NCBI RefSeq assembly: GCF_022605525.1
Contig: NZ_JAKQYJ010000002.1
Coordinates: forward strand, 806,001 to 870,000
DNA: 64,000 nucleotides
DNA from: Porphyrobacter sp. GA68
Lineage (GTDB): Bacteria; Pseudomonadota; Alphaproteobacteria; Sphingomonadales; Sphingomonadaceae
Direction of reading: 5' to 3'
The notes under the pieces were generated by a model that was not told the origin of the DNA, searched no databases, and saw nothing but the letters and a program-made list of their open reading frames with translations. Positions 1 to 8,842 of this stretch are shown piece after piece. Both the position numbers and the translations under genes were made by a program. Numbering within the stretch: the first letter of the stretch is position 1; each line of letters starts with the position of its first letter.

Positions 1-1377
1 GTAATAGATGGTCGGCACCCCGCGCAGCGTCAGCATCATGGCATGGCCCAGCATGGTGCGCGCCAGCAGTTCGTCCTGAGACATGGCAGGGTTGCCCGCC
101 TTCACGAACATGGAAAAGCGGCCATAATCGTGATTGCCGAGGAACGTTGGCAGTTGCACCGCCGCTTCCCGGCCACCCGGATAGATGACGTCCTGCGCCA
201 TCAGTTCCGCCATCACCTGCGGACTGGCCTGGCCCGACACGACCAGCTGCGCTGCCTTGGCGAACGCCATGTCCAGCGCGGAGGGAAGGCCGCTTTCGCG
301 CATGACCTGCGCCGCCAGGGTCGCGTGCGGCACATCGAAGGCGATTTCGCCAAAGATGTGGAAGTTGGGAATGCCGCGCGCCCGCGCTCGCTCCATCATG
401 GCGGGGACGAACTCCTGCCAGAACTCGGGATTGACGTGCTTGGCGGTGTCGATGCGAAAGCCGTCGACCCCGAAACGGTCGATCCAGTCGCCGTAGATGT
501 CGATCATACCCGCCACGACCCGCGGGTTTTCGGTAAAGATGTCGTCCAGGCCCACGAAGTCGCCATCGACCGAACTTTCGCCGACCCAGAACGTATCGCC
601 GCGGTTGTGGTAGTAGATCGGATCGTTGAGCCAGGCAGGCACTTTCACGTCCCGCTCCGCCTCGGGAACATAGGGCGTGTAGGCATAGGTCGAATCGGTC
701 AGCCGCGCGAAGTTTTCCCCGGTTCGCACGTCGTCGCCGGCAAAGCCTTCATTGATGCGAGGACCATCGGGGCCGCCGCGCGTGGAGTAGGGGTAATCGG
801 CCTTGCTGCGGTAAGCGTAGTTCGTCGCGTCGCCTTCGCGGTAGCGGATCACGTCGGCGGTGTGGTTGGTGATGATGTCCATGTACACCTTCATCCCGCG
901 CGCGTGTGCGGCGTCAACGAATGCCCTGAACTCCTCGTTGGTGCCGAAATGCGGATCGACCTGAGTGAAGTCGGTGATCCAGTAACCGTGATAACCCGCC
1001 GTCTCCTGCCCCGGCGGTCCTTGAACCGGCTTGTTCTTGAATACGGGGGCAAACCAGATGGCGGTCGCGCCCAACCCCTGGATGTAGTCCAGCCGCTCGG
1101 TCAGACCTTTCAGATCGCCGCCGTGGTAGAAGCCGCGGTGAGTGGGGTCGAACCCTGTCACCAGCCGATCGCCGGTCAGGCCGCCCCGATCGTTCGTCGG
1201 ATCGCCGTTGGCGAACCGGTCGGGCAGGACGAAATAGATGATCTCGTCCTGAGGCAGGCGGTTGCGGAATGTCTGGCTGTCTGCTTGCACCGTCGGGCCG
1301 CGCGTTACCGGCGGGGTCTGCGCACAGGCGGTCGTTGAGAGGAGGGCCGCAACAGCGGCAAGGGTCATGTGTTTCAT
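1..1377 (-). CDS. GH13 alpha-amylase family lipoprotein (C-terminus beyond the window)
   Basis: Partial gene; its 3' end lies outside the window. The N-terminus reads MKHMTLAAVAALLSTTACAQ, a signal peptide with a permissive lipobox, so the enzyme is probably tethered in the outer membrane or periplasm. The four GH13 regions are legible: DIITNH, GFRIDTAK (nucleophile Asp), FGEIAFD (acid/base Glu) and FLGNHD. It should hydrolyse alpha-1,4-glucans or maltooligosaccharides before uptake. The ATG overlaps the stop of the upstream halogenase-like gene (ATGA), so the two are translated together within the TonB receptor operon. Exact substrate specificity cannot be read from this part. Confidence 0.9.
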   Translation of the reverse strand, partial: MKHMTLAAVAALLSTTACAQTPPVTRGPTVQADSQTFRNRLPQDEIIYFVLPDRFANGDPTNDRGGLTGDRLVTGFDPTHRGFYHGGDLKGLTERLDYIQGLGATAIWFAPVFKNKPVQGPPGQETAGYHGYWITDFTQVDPHFGTNEEFRAFVDAAHARGMKVYMDIITNHTADVIRYREGDATNYAYRSKADYPYSTRGGPDGPRINEGFAGDDVRTGENFARLTDSTYAYTPYVPEAERDVKVPAWLNDPIYYHNRGDTFWVGESSVDGDFVGLDDIFTENPRVVAGMIDIYGDWIDRFGVDGFRIDTAKHVNPEFWQEFVPAMMERARARGIPNFHIFGEIAFDVPHATLAAQVMRESGLPSALDMAFAKAAQLVVSGQASPQVMAELMAQDVIYPGGREAAVQLPTFLGNHDYGRFSMFVKAGNPAMSQDELLARTMLGHAMMLTLRGVPTIYY

Positions 1378-2876
1378 GCGGTCTTCCTCAATTCCGGGGG
1401 CGCTACCGCTGCGCGCAGCGCGGCGAGGTGGAGGGGCATGGCGGCTGCGGCGCGTTGGTTGCGCTGGGTTATCGCGGTCAGCATCGCGGAAAGCTGATCG
1501 CCTGCCAACTCCCGCGTGGCCGGATTGACCGCGCCGGGGATCACGCCCTGCCCTATCAGAACCTGCGACCAGCCTTCTACGGTGAACAGTTCCTCATGCT
1601 CGCGGTGGAGAAAGCCGGTGGCGCGCCATGTGTCGAGCTTGCTGGCCAGAGTGTCCGGGAGTTCCATCCGGCGGCACGCATCCCAGAACGGCTCCCCTTC
1701 CCGCCCGTTGGCCCAGTAATGGAGGATGAGGAAATCGCGAATACGGCTCCATTCGAAAGCCGCCTGCCGGTTGAACTCTGCGGCCAGCGCCGGTTCCGCA
1801 AGCTGGCCGGGCAGCATCTGGAGAAAGCGCGCGATGGAGGATTGGACCAGATGGATGCTGGTGGACTCCAGCGGCTCCATGAAGCCTGCCGCCAGCCCGA
1901 GCGCGACGCAATTGCCGACCCAATGCCGCGCGCGCGTGCCGGTGGTGAAGCGAAGCAGGCGTGGCTCCGCATCGCGGCGAGCGTCGAGATTTGCGAGGAG
2001 GATGGTCCGCGCATCCTCCTCGTCCATGAAACGGCTGCAGAACACATGACCGTTGCCGATCCGATGTTGCAGCGGAATGCGCCATTGCCACCCTGCTGGC
2101 CGGGCGGTGGAACGGGTATAGGGCGTGAAGTCGCCGCTGGTCGCGCAAGGCACCGCCCATGCCCGGTCGCACGGCAGCCATCCGCTCCAGTCGGCAAACT
2201 CACCTGGGGCAAGCGCCTCCATGAGAAGGGAACGAAAGCCCGAACAGTCGATGAAGAAATCGCCCGCAACGGTGCGGCCGTCTGCAAGGGTGATGGAAGT
2301 GATCCGCTCTCCCGCGTCGGCGCGGTTCACCTGCGCGACTATTCCTTCGAGCCGCGTGACGCCGCCAGCCTCCGCTCGGCGGCGCAGGTACGCGGCGTAA
2401 AGCCCGGCATCGAAGTGGAAGGCGTAAGGCATCGGCCCCGGCGCGCCTGAACGGTCCGGCTGCATCTTCAGCGCATAGGCGGCAACTGCGTTGAGCGAAT
2501 AGGCGCCGAATGCTTCGGCTCGACCGGCAAGGTGGGCCTGTGTCCAGTACTGATGGAAAGGCAGGATGCCGTGCGCATGGCCTGTCGGGCCGAAGGCATG
2601 CATGTAGCGGGCCCCCTCCCCCGCCCAGCCGGCGAACTCGATGCCCAGCTTGTAGCTGCCCTTCGTCTCCCGCAGGAACTCGCCTTCGTCTATCCCGAGG
2701 GCGGCGTTGAACAGGCGGATCTGCGGGATGGTTGCCTCGCCCACTCCCACCGTGCCAATAGCCTCACTTTCCACCAAGGTTATGGCGAACGGGGTGAAGC
2801 GCGACAGTGCGGCGGCGGCCATCCACCCTGCCGTCCCGCCGCCGACGATTACCAGAGAGCGGACAGGGTGGGTCAT
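1374..2876 (-). CDS. Tryptophan halogenase-family flavoprotein
   Basis: A 500-residue FAD-dependent halogenase-family protein. The start at MTHPVRSLVIVGGG puts the dinucleotide-binding motif GGGTAGW near residue 10, as is usual; upstream in-frame starts would add an atypical tail. The family WxWxIP motif appears as WQWRIP, and the lysine-bearing segment ETKGSYKLGIEF is present, so the catalytic core looks complete. The family uses reduced FAD, oxygen and halide to halogenate aromatic rings. Homologues next to TonB receptors in sphingomonads, caulobacters and xanthomonads are common, but their substrates are mostly unproven. It sits between the TonB receptor and the amylase in one operon, which suggests a surface or uptake role rather than natural-product chemistry. 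Confidence 0.88.
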   Translation of the reverse strand: MTHPVRSLVIVGGGTAGWMAAAALSRFTPFAITLVESEAIGTVGVGEATIPQIRLFNAALGIDEGEFLRETKGSYKLGIEFAGWAGEGARYMHAFGPTGHAHGILPFHQYWTQAHLAGRAEAFGAYSLNAVAAYALKMQPDRSGAPGPMPYAFHFDAGLYAAYLRRRAEAGGVTRLEGIVAQVNRADAGERITSITLADGRTVAGDFFIDCSGFRSLLMEALAPGEFADWSGWLPCDRAWAVPCATSGDFTPYTRSTARPAGWQWRIPLQHRIGNGHVFCSRFMDEEDARTILLANLDARRDAEPRLLRFTTGTRARHWVGNCVALGLAAGFMEPLESTSIHLVQSSIARFLQMLPGQLAEPALAAEFNRQAAFEWSRIRDFLILHYWANGREGEPFWDACRRMELPDTLASKLDTWRATGFLHREHEELFTVEGWSQVLIGQGVIPGAVNPATRELAGDQLSAMLTAITQRNQRAAAAMPLHLAALRAAVAPPELRKTA

Positions 2877-2934
2877 TGATCGCAAGCCATCGCGGTGGAG
2901 GCGCCGGGGACCGGCCAGGCGCCTCCTTGTCTCA

Positions 2935-5700
2935 TCAGAACCGGTAGGTGAAGCCGGCCTGGAAGCGGCGGCCATATTCCTGATAATCGATGACGGCTTC
3001 GGGAACCGGCACATCGAACTGCGACACGAACGGCTCGTTGGTGAGGTTCTGGCCCTGAATATAGATGGCCAGTCCGTTCAGCGCGCCGCCACTGAAATCA
3101 TAGCCGATCTGCGCATCGACGATCATTTCCGAACGCGCCCGGCGGCGAGTCGGTGAACCGCCGAAGCCGCTGAAATCGGCAAGGAAGGAGGAGCGATAGC
3201 GGACGCTGCCGCGCGCGCTGAAGCCCCACTTTTCGAAATAGGCGGTGCCATTGGCGGTCCACTTGGAATAGCCCGGAATGGTCGCCAGATTTCCGTTGAA
3301 GTCCTCCACCTTGGAGTCGGTGTAACCCACGCCGCCCGTGACGCCAAAGCCATCAAGCGCCTCGGTGAACGTATCCAGGGGAAGCACAAATGAGGCTTCC
3401 ACACCGTAGAAGTCGCCGCCGGGCGTGTTGACCGTGGCGTCGAGGAAGCCGACCGTCGTGGCTGGCGGAAGGCCGGCAGGCGTCGGCAGCCCCGCAAAAT
3501 CGAAGATCAGGCGCCCGCGGTCGATGTAGCTGACGATGTCCTTGTAGAACAGCTGCAGCGCAAGGACGCCCGTCCCGCCGTTGAAATACTTCTCGACATT
3601 GAAGTCGAGCGCGTTGGCGCGGAACGGACGCAGGAGCGGGTTGCCGCCGCCTCCGCTGATGAAGGGCGCCACGCCAGTCGGGCTTTCGCCGACGTTGGTG
3701 TTGATGCCGTATCCGATCGCAGACCGCAGGTCATCGAGCCGCGGCCGCTGGATCTGCCGGCTCGCGGCGAAGCGGATGATCCAGTCGCTGTCAAAGCGGA
3801 GCGACAGGTTCAGGCTGGGCAGCACATCCCAGTAATCCGCACCGAGGCTGACGTTGACCTGTTGCCCGTTGGCGAACGCGATGCCGGATGATTGCTGGGA
3901 GGCGTTGATCGCCTGCACGCCGACATTGCCAGTCAGGACGCCCAGGCCGAGTTCCTGTTCGATGTCCAGCTGGGCGTACAGCGTCATCAGGTCTTCGTCG
4001 ATGTTGAAGGCCTTGGCCGGAATATCGTTCGAGGGATTGGGGTTGAGGATCAGCGCGCCGGACGCGATCACGTCGCGCGGGTCATAGCTGACGATCGGCC
4101 CCAGACCCAGATAGCTGAGGTTGGTCGGCCGCAGCAGGAAGCCAGCCGGGATCGGTGCCTCTGTCGCGCCGCCAGGCAGCTGCACGAAAAACTCGTCCGG
4201 GGTCAGGCTCTTGTCGCGATTGGTGTAGTTCAGCCCGACCTTTACGGCGGAGAAGAATCCTTCCAGCTCTCGCTCAACACCGACGCGGAACTGCTTCAGC
4301 TCGTCGTCGACGATGCGGTTGTTGTAGTAGCCCGCCTGCACCCGGTCGCCGCCCCAGCCGAGCGGATCGGTCAGGCGGATCAGATTGGTGTCGCTGTAGT
4401 TGAGGCCGGGGCTGAAGCTGGTGCCGTTCGCATCCGATCGGAAGCCGATCGTATCCGTTGCGCCGCCGTCAACGTTGTAGCCGGTGCCGGAATAGCTCTC
4501 GATGCTCAGCTCGTTGCGGTCGGTGCGCGAATAACCGAAGTCGAAAAACGCGCTCCAGCCATCGTTGCCTTCGTAGGCGAGGTTCAACCCGCCGGAATAA
4601 AGGTCGGCTTCGCGCTGGAAGATATCGTTGCGGATAACTCCCTGAACATTGGTGAACGTGCCGGAAGTCGCGAACAGCGCGTTGCCAATATTCCTGGTCG
4701 TTGCCGTCGCAGGATTGAACTGGGTGCCGAACGCCTGGAAGCCCAGCGGCAATTCGATCCCGCGCTTCGTCTGATCGTCGTCGAAGTTGGAATAGAAGCC
4801 ATCCACCGTCAGCGTGAGCGTCTCGGCCAGTTCCGCCTGGAAGGTGCCGGTGACGCCAAACCGCTTCAACTGGGTGGAAGTGACGAAGCTCTTGGAACCG
4901 CCGATAACGTAAGGATTGCCGGCCGTGCCGTCGCCGGCGTAGCCCCAGGCGTTGAATTCCTGCAGCTGATAAGGCTCGTCGGTATAGGCGGCGGACAGGG
5001 CGATGCCGATGGTGTCGTCGGCGAACTGATCGACATAGGTTGCATTGACGCGGTAACCGAATTCCTTCGACCCGGCGTTCAGGGCGCCGATATCGGCATA
5101 CGAACCCTTGGCGCCGATTGCCAGAACCCGCTCGCTCAGGTCCAGCGGCCGGATGGTGCGGATGTCGATCGTGCCGGCCAGCCCCTGCCCAACCAGCTCG
5201 GCGGAGGGCGATTTGTACACCACGACCTGATTGACGACTTCGCCCGGATACTGGTCGAACTCCACCGCACGGCTGTCACCGGTGGAGGTTTGTTCGCGCC
5301 CATTCAGCAGCGTCTGCGAGAAGTCTGGACCAAGGCCGCGTACCGCGATGACGTTCGCGCGGCCGTTCAGCCGTTGGGACGTCAGGCCGGGCAGGCGGGC
5401 AATGGATTCGCCGATGGATGCGTCGGGCAGCTTGCCGATATCCTCTGCGGTAACCGACTCCAGGATAAGGTCGCTGGAACGCTTCTCGGCAACGGCGCTG
5501 GCCAGGCTGGCGCGAAAACCGGTCACCAGGATCTCGTTGCCGGTATCAACCGGCCGGGCCGCGTCGTCATCGCCTGCTTCGGCATCGACCGGGGTCGGCG
5601 GCTGGGTGTTGGCTTGCTGCGCCCATGCGCTTGCCGGCGCAAGCGCATGGGCGACGGCAGAACCGCTCACGAGCGCGGCGAGAAACTTGCGGTTGATCAT
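2935..5700 (-). CDS. TonB-dependent outer-membrane receptor, probably for maltooligosaccharides
   Basis: A 921-residue outer-membrane receptor with a signal peptide ending near ASAWAQQ. A TonB-box-like segment (EILVTGF) is followed by the plug (about residues 75-190, containing IGESIARLPGL and IAVRGLGPDF) and a long beta-barrel ending in the terminal aromatic FTYRF. A strong Shine-Dalgarno (GGGGGAG) precedes the ATG. The plug with a GxFxxSL-type start resembles carbohydrate receptors such as Caulobacter MalA. Neighbouring amylase, LacI regulator and sugar transporter support uptake of maltodextrins. It is the first gene of the leftward operon reading from the divergent palindrome region. Substrate is inferred from context. 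Confidence 0.9.
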   Translation of the reverse strand: MINRKFLAALVSGSAVAHALAPASAWAQQANTQPPTPVDAEAGDDDAARPVDTGNEILVTGFRASLASAVAEKRSSDLILESVTAEDIGKLPDASIGESIARLPGLTSQRLNGRANVIAVRGLGPDFSQTLLNGREQTSTGDSRAVEFDQYPGEVVNQVVVYKSPSAELVGQGLAGTIDIRTIRPLDLSERVLAIGAKGSYADIGALNAGSKEFGYRVNATYVDQFADDTIGIALSAAYTDEPYQLQEFNAWGYAGDGTAGNPYVIGGSKSFVTSTQLKRFGVTGTFQAELAETLTLTVDGFYSNFDDDQTKRGIELPLGFQAFGTQFNPATATTRNIGNALFATSGTFTNVQGVIRNDIFQREADLYSGGLNLAYEGNDGWSAFFDFGYSRTDRNELSIESYSGTGYNVDGGATDTIGFRSDANGTSFSPGLNYSDTNLIRLTDPLGWGGDRVQAGYYNNRIVDDELKQFRVGVERELEGFFSAVKVGLNYTNRDKSLTPDEFFVQLPGGATEAPIPAGFLLRPTNLSYLGLGPIVSYDPRDVIASGALILNPNPSNDIPAKAFNIDEDLMTLYAQLDIEQELGLGVLTGNVGVQAINASQQSSGIAFANGQQVNVSLGADYWDVLPSLNLSLRFDSDWIIRFAASRQIQRPRLDDLRSAIGYGINTNVGESPTGVAPFISGGGGNPLLRPFRANALDFNVEKYFNGGTGVLALQLFYKDIVSYIDRGRLIFDFAGLPTPAGLPPATTVGFLDATVNTPGGDFYGVEASFVLPLDTFTEALDGFGVTGGVGYTDSKVEDFNGNLATIPGYSKWTANGTAYFEKWGFSARGSVRYRSSFLADFSGFGGSPTRRRARSEMIVDAQIGYDFSGGALNGLAIYIQGQNLTNEPFVSQFDVPVPEAVIDYQEYGRRFQAGFTYRF

Positions 5701-5804
5701 CTAAACTACTCCCCCACGGCAGCGTCGCTGGGACGGGCGCTTTGCCGGTGCTGTGCACGAACGCTCTGTGCTGTGTGCCTGCCTCGCGCGCGGAACGACA
5801 GGAC

Positions 5805-5832
5805 GCATACGTATGCTGCATCGATGCTGCAG
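5805..5832. promoter_or_regulatory. Palindromes in the divergent promoter region, candidate LacI-family operator
   Basis: The 240-base gap between the TonB receptor and the regulator gene holds a perfect 12-base palindrome GCATACGTATGC (5805-5816). It runs directly into CTGCATCGATGCTGCAG (5816-5832), which contains the 10-base palindrome GCATCGATGC. LacI-family proteins bind palindromes with a central CG, which both elements have. The position, about 110 bases from each start codon, fits control of both divergent units. Assignment is inference. Confidence 0.55.
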
Positions 5833-5940
5833 TGCATGATGTCACCGGATTGCAACATCGTGGCACGTCGCAATCGCGTGACTGCACACTCATGCCGCGC
5901 TATTGTTCGCTCAGCGCCCCGAACGGAAAGTTTGCCCGCA

Positions 5941-6969
5941 ATGCCGATCAACATCACCGGCAAAGTGACCAGCTTCGACATCGCCTATCGCGCCGGAGTT
6001 TCGCAACCTACGGTGAGCCGTGCGCTGCGGGGTGACCGGTCCGTCAGTCCGGCGACCCGCGAGCGGATCGAACGCATTGCCCGCGAACTCAATTACACGG
6101 TGGACAAGAACGCATCCGCGCTGCGCACCCAGCGGGCCAACACCATCGCCCTGCTGTTCTTTGAAGATCCGGCCCCGGACGACAGCCACATCAACCCGTT
6201 CTTCCTCTCCATGCTCGGCTCCATTACCCGCGCGGCAGGCGCGCGGAACCTGGACCTCCTTGTGTCCTTCCAGAGAATGGAGGATGACTGGCACACCCGC
6301 TATCAGGACAGCCACCGGGCCGACGGGCTGATCCTTCTCGGATATGGCGACAACATGCTCTACCAGGAAAGGCTGGAGCAGCTGGCGGCGCAGGGTACGC
6401 GGTTCGTCCGGTGGGGGCCGCTGGAGGCGCATGAGGCAGGAGCGGTGGTAGGGTCGGACAACCTGGCCGCCGGTCGCGCCGCGGGCGAGCACCTGCTTGC
6501 CCAAGGATGCCGGACCATCGCGTTTCTCGGGCAGGCGAACGCGAGCTATCCGGAGTTTCTGTCGCGCTTCAACGGTTTGTGCGCAGCGGTCGGGGACGGC
6601 GTATTGCAGCAAGGCGCGCTCAGCAGCGAGGCGGACGGCTATGCCGCAGTGCAGGCACTGCTGGCCAGCGGGCATCGGCCGGACGGGATCTTCGCCGGGA
6701 GCGATCTCATCGCCTGTGGCGCCTTGCGTGCGTTGGCCGATCATGGCTTGCGCGTACCTGATGACACTGCCGTGATCGGGTTCGACAACATCCCGGCCGC
6801 CGCCCTCACCTCTCCATCGCTCACCACCATCGAACAGGACACCGCGCGGGCGGCAGAGCAGCTGACGGAGGCGCTGGTCCGGCAGATCGGCGGCTCCGCA
6901 CCGGAAACACTGGTTCTGCCCACGCGCCTGATCGCGCGCGGCAGCACCCGTAGAGCGCCGGTGCGCTGA
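5941..6969 (+). CDS. LacI-family transcriptional regulator
   Basis: A 342-residue regulator. The N-terminal helix-turn-helix (SFDIAYRAGVSQPTVSRAL, residues 11-29) and hinge (ERIARELNYTVDKNASAL) are typical, followed by the periplasmic-binding-protein-like effector domain ending with the family signature VIGFDNIPAA and a conserved LTTIEQD segment. The start is set at MPINITGK because it places the HTH at the usual position; in-frame sequence further upstream runs into the receptor gene on the other strand. It probably represses or activates the flanking alpha-glucan genes in response to maltose or a related sugar. Confidence 0.93.
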   Translation: MPINITGKVTSFDIAYRAGVSQPTVSRALRGDRSVSPATRERIERIARELNYTVDKNASALRTQRANTIALLFFEDPAPDDSHINPFFLSMLGSITRAAGARNLDLLVSFQRMEDDWHTRYQDSHRADGLILLGYGDNMLYQERLEQLAAQGTRFVRWGPLEAHEAGAVVGSDNLAAGRAAGEHLLAQGCRTIAFLGQANASYPEFLSRFNGLCAAVGDGVLQQGALSSEADGYAAVQALLASGHRPDGIFAGSDLIACGALRALADHGLRVPDDTAVIGFDNIPAAALTSPSLTTIEQDTARAAEQLTEALVRQIGGSAPETLVLPTRLIARGSTRRAPVR

Positions 6970-7065
6970 GCTTTTCCAGCTTGCGGTCCGCTTCGCGGAG
7001 TGTCAGCGTGCCGCGCGGCACATACAGGCCGGCAAGCAAGGCCGGTCGAGGGGGAGAGTCGATCG

Positions 7066-8601
7066 ATGGACAAGCCGCGGCAGGGTTTTGCGGGCCTGTG
7101 GAATATCAGCTTCGGCTTTTTCGGCATCCAGATCGGCTTTGCGCTGCAGAACGCCAATATGAGCCGCGTTTTCCAATCGCTGGGCAGCGCCATCGACGAT
7201 CTTCCGGCATTGTGGGTCGCGGCGCCGCTGACCGGCCTGCTGGTGCAGCCGATCGTCGGCCATCTGTCCGACCGCACCTGGCTGGGCCGGCTGGGCCGGC
7301 GCCGTCCCTACTTCCTGCTGGGCGCAGTCATGGCGGCGCTTTCGCTGTTCCTCATGCCGTTATCAGGTGTGCTGCTGATGGCGGCGCTGCTGCTGTGGGT
7401 ACTGGACGCCAGTCTCAACGTGTCGATGGAGCCGTTTCGCGCGTTTGTCGGCGACATGCTGCCCAAGTCGCAACATACCGCCGGGTATGCCGTGCAGACC
7501 GCGTTCATCGGAACAGGCGCGGTGGTGGGATCGGCGTTTCCCTGGCTGCTCGATCAGTTCGGGGTATCCAACGTCGCGGCAGGCGGAGGCATTCCCGACA
7601 CTGTTCGCTACAGTTTCTGGGCGGGCGGTTTGGCGTTGTTTCTGGCGGTGCTGTGGACCGTCATCACGACCAAGGAATACTCGCCCGACGATTTGCGTGG
7701 CTTCACCGCCGCGCATGCGGAGCCATCTGATCCCGGCAATGGCGCACTTGCCAGCCGAAACTTCCTCGCGCCAGGTATCTGGATCATCATCGGCGCCGCG
7801 ATCATGCTGGCCGTCGAGGCGTTCGGTTTCGAGCAGGAAGTGCTGCTACTGGGCGCACTGCTGATCGCCTACGGCCTGCTCAGCGCGCTGGCCATCCGCC
7901 GCGCGCGGGGCGGCGGGGCTCCGGGGATGCTAGGCAGTATCATCGGCGACTTTTCCGCCATGCCGGACATCATGAAGCGGCTCGCCCTGGTGCAGTTCCT
8001 CAGCTGGTCCGCACTCTTCATCATGTGGATCCACACCACTCCCGTGGTCGGGCAGTACTACTTCGGCGCAACCGACCCGGCGAGCGCAGCCTACCAGGAA
8101 GGCGGCAACTGGGTCGGCATCCTGTTCGCAGTTTATAACGGAATTGCCGCCGTCGCTGCGCTTACGCTGATCCCATGGCTTGCCGGTCGCATCGGCAAGG
8201 TTGCGACCCACATGACCTGCCTGATGTGCGGGGCAGCCGGTTTCGCCAGCTTCTTTGTGATGCCGGATGCCAATTGGCTGATCCTGAGCGAAGTTGGCAT
8301 TGGCATCGCCTGGGCTTCGATCCTTGCCATGCCCTACTCCATCCTCGCATCCAATCTGCCGGGGCACAAGCTCGGCATCTACATGGGTTTGTTCAACGTT
8401 TTCGTCGTCGTGCCGCAGCTGATCGTCGCAACCGCGATGGGCACGGTGATGAAGGCGTTTTTCCCGACCGAACCGATCTGGACGATGGCATTCGCCGCCG
8501 TAACGCTGGCGCTCGCTGCCCTGGCCATGCTGCGCGTGAAGCTGGCAGCAGAGGAGAACAGACCGGGCGCCCCGGCGATGCTCAAACCGCAGGCGAGCTG
8601 A
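7066..8601 (+). CDS. MFS sugar transporter (SLC45/maltose symporter-like)
   Basis: A 511-residue integral membrane protein with about twelve hydrophobic segments. The loop 2-3 signature appears as GHLSDRTWLGRLGRRRPYFL, typical of the GPH/SLC45-like MFS transporters used for maltose or sucrose-type disaccharides. The ATG is preceded by a GAGGGGGAGAG Shine-Dalgarno; earlier in-frame starts add a basic stretch without membrane character. It lies 96 bases downstream of the LacI gene in the same orientation and precedes the TreS-Mak gene, consistent with cytoplasmic import of the disaccharide released by the outer amylase. Confidence 0.88.
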   Translation: MDKPRQGFAGLWNISFGFFGIQIGFALQNANMSRVFQSLGSAIDDLPALWVAAPLTGLLVQPIVGHLSDRTWLGRLGRRRPYFLLGAVMAALSLFLMPLSGVLLMAALLLWVLDASLNVSMEPFRAFVGDMLPKSQHTAGYAVQTAFIGTGAVVGSAFPWLLDQFGVSNVAAGGGIPDTVRYSFWAGGLALFLAVLWTVITTKEYSPDDLRGFTAAHAEPSDPGNGALASRNFLAPGIWIIIGAAIMLAVEAFGFEQEVLLLGALLIAYGLLSALAIRRARGGGAPGMLGSIIGDFSAMPDIMKRLALVQFLSWSALFIMWIHTTPVVGQYYFGATDPASAAYQEGGNWVGILFAVYNGIAAVAALTLIPWLAGRIGKVATHMTCLMCGAAGFASFFVMPDANWLILSEVGIGIAWASILAMPYSILASNLPGHKLGIYMGLFNVFVVVPQLIVATAMGTVMKAFFPTEPIWTMAFAAVTLALAALAMLRVKLAAEENRPGAPAMLKPQAS

Positions 8602-8800
8602 CGAACAGGCCGGAACAATGCCGCGAGCGAACTTTTGTGGAATGAACCCGCCCGTCGCGCCATGATCAATTTGTCCTTGCCACCAGTTACCAGTTTGCCG
8701 TCGCCGGCGTTTCGAAAACGGCTGGGCGGCTACATTCTTGTCTGGCCAGGCGCGTACCAGCAGATCGCGCTCGACCCAGACGAATTGTTTCGTATCTGGA

Positions 8801-8817
8801 AACCGGTCGTTCCGGTT
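8801..8817. repeat. Inverted repeat upstream of the TreS-Mak gene
   Basis: AACCGG and CCGGTT are separated by five bases (tcgtt) in the 241-base gap between the MFS gene and the trehalose synthase gene. It could be a small hairpin or a second regulator site. There is no T-run, so it is not a convincing terminator. The rest of this gap shows no gene. Confidence 0.35.
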
Positions 8818-8842
8818 GACTACTGCAACCGGGGCGCGCGGC

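Noticed and set aside
43-1338. Long plus-strand open frame of 431 codons
   Set aside because: It is antisense to a GH13 gene with a signal peptide and all four catalytic regions; the composition of the plus-strand product is not protein-like.
3892-5940. Plus-strand open frame through the receptor gene and joined to the LacI gene
   Set aside because: It is antisense to a TonB receptor with normal domains. Only its last part, from the ATG at 5,941, is a real gene.
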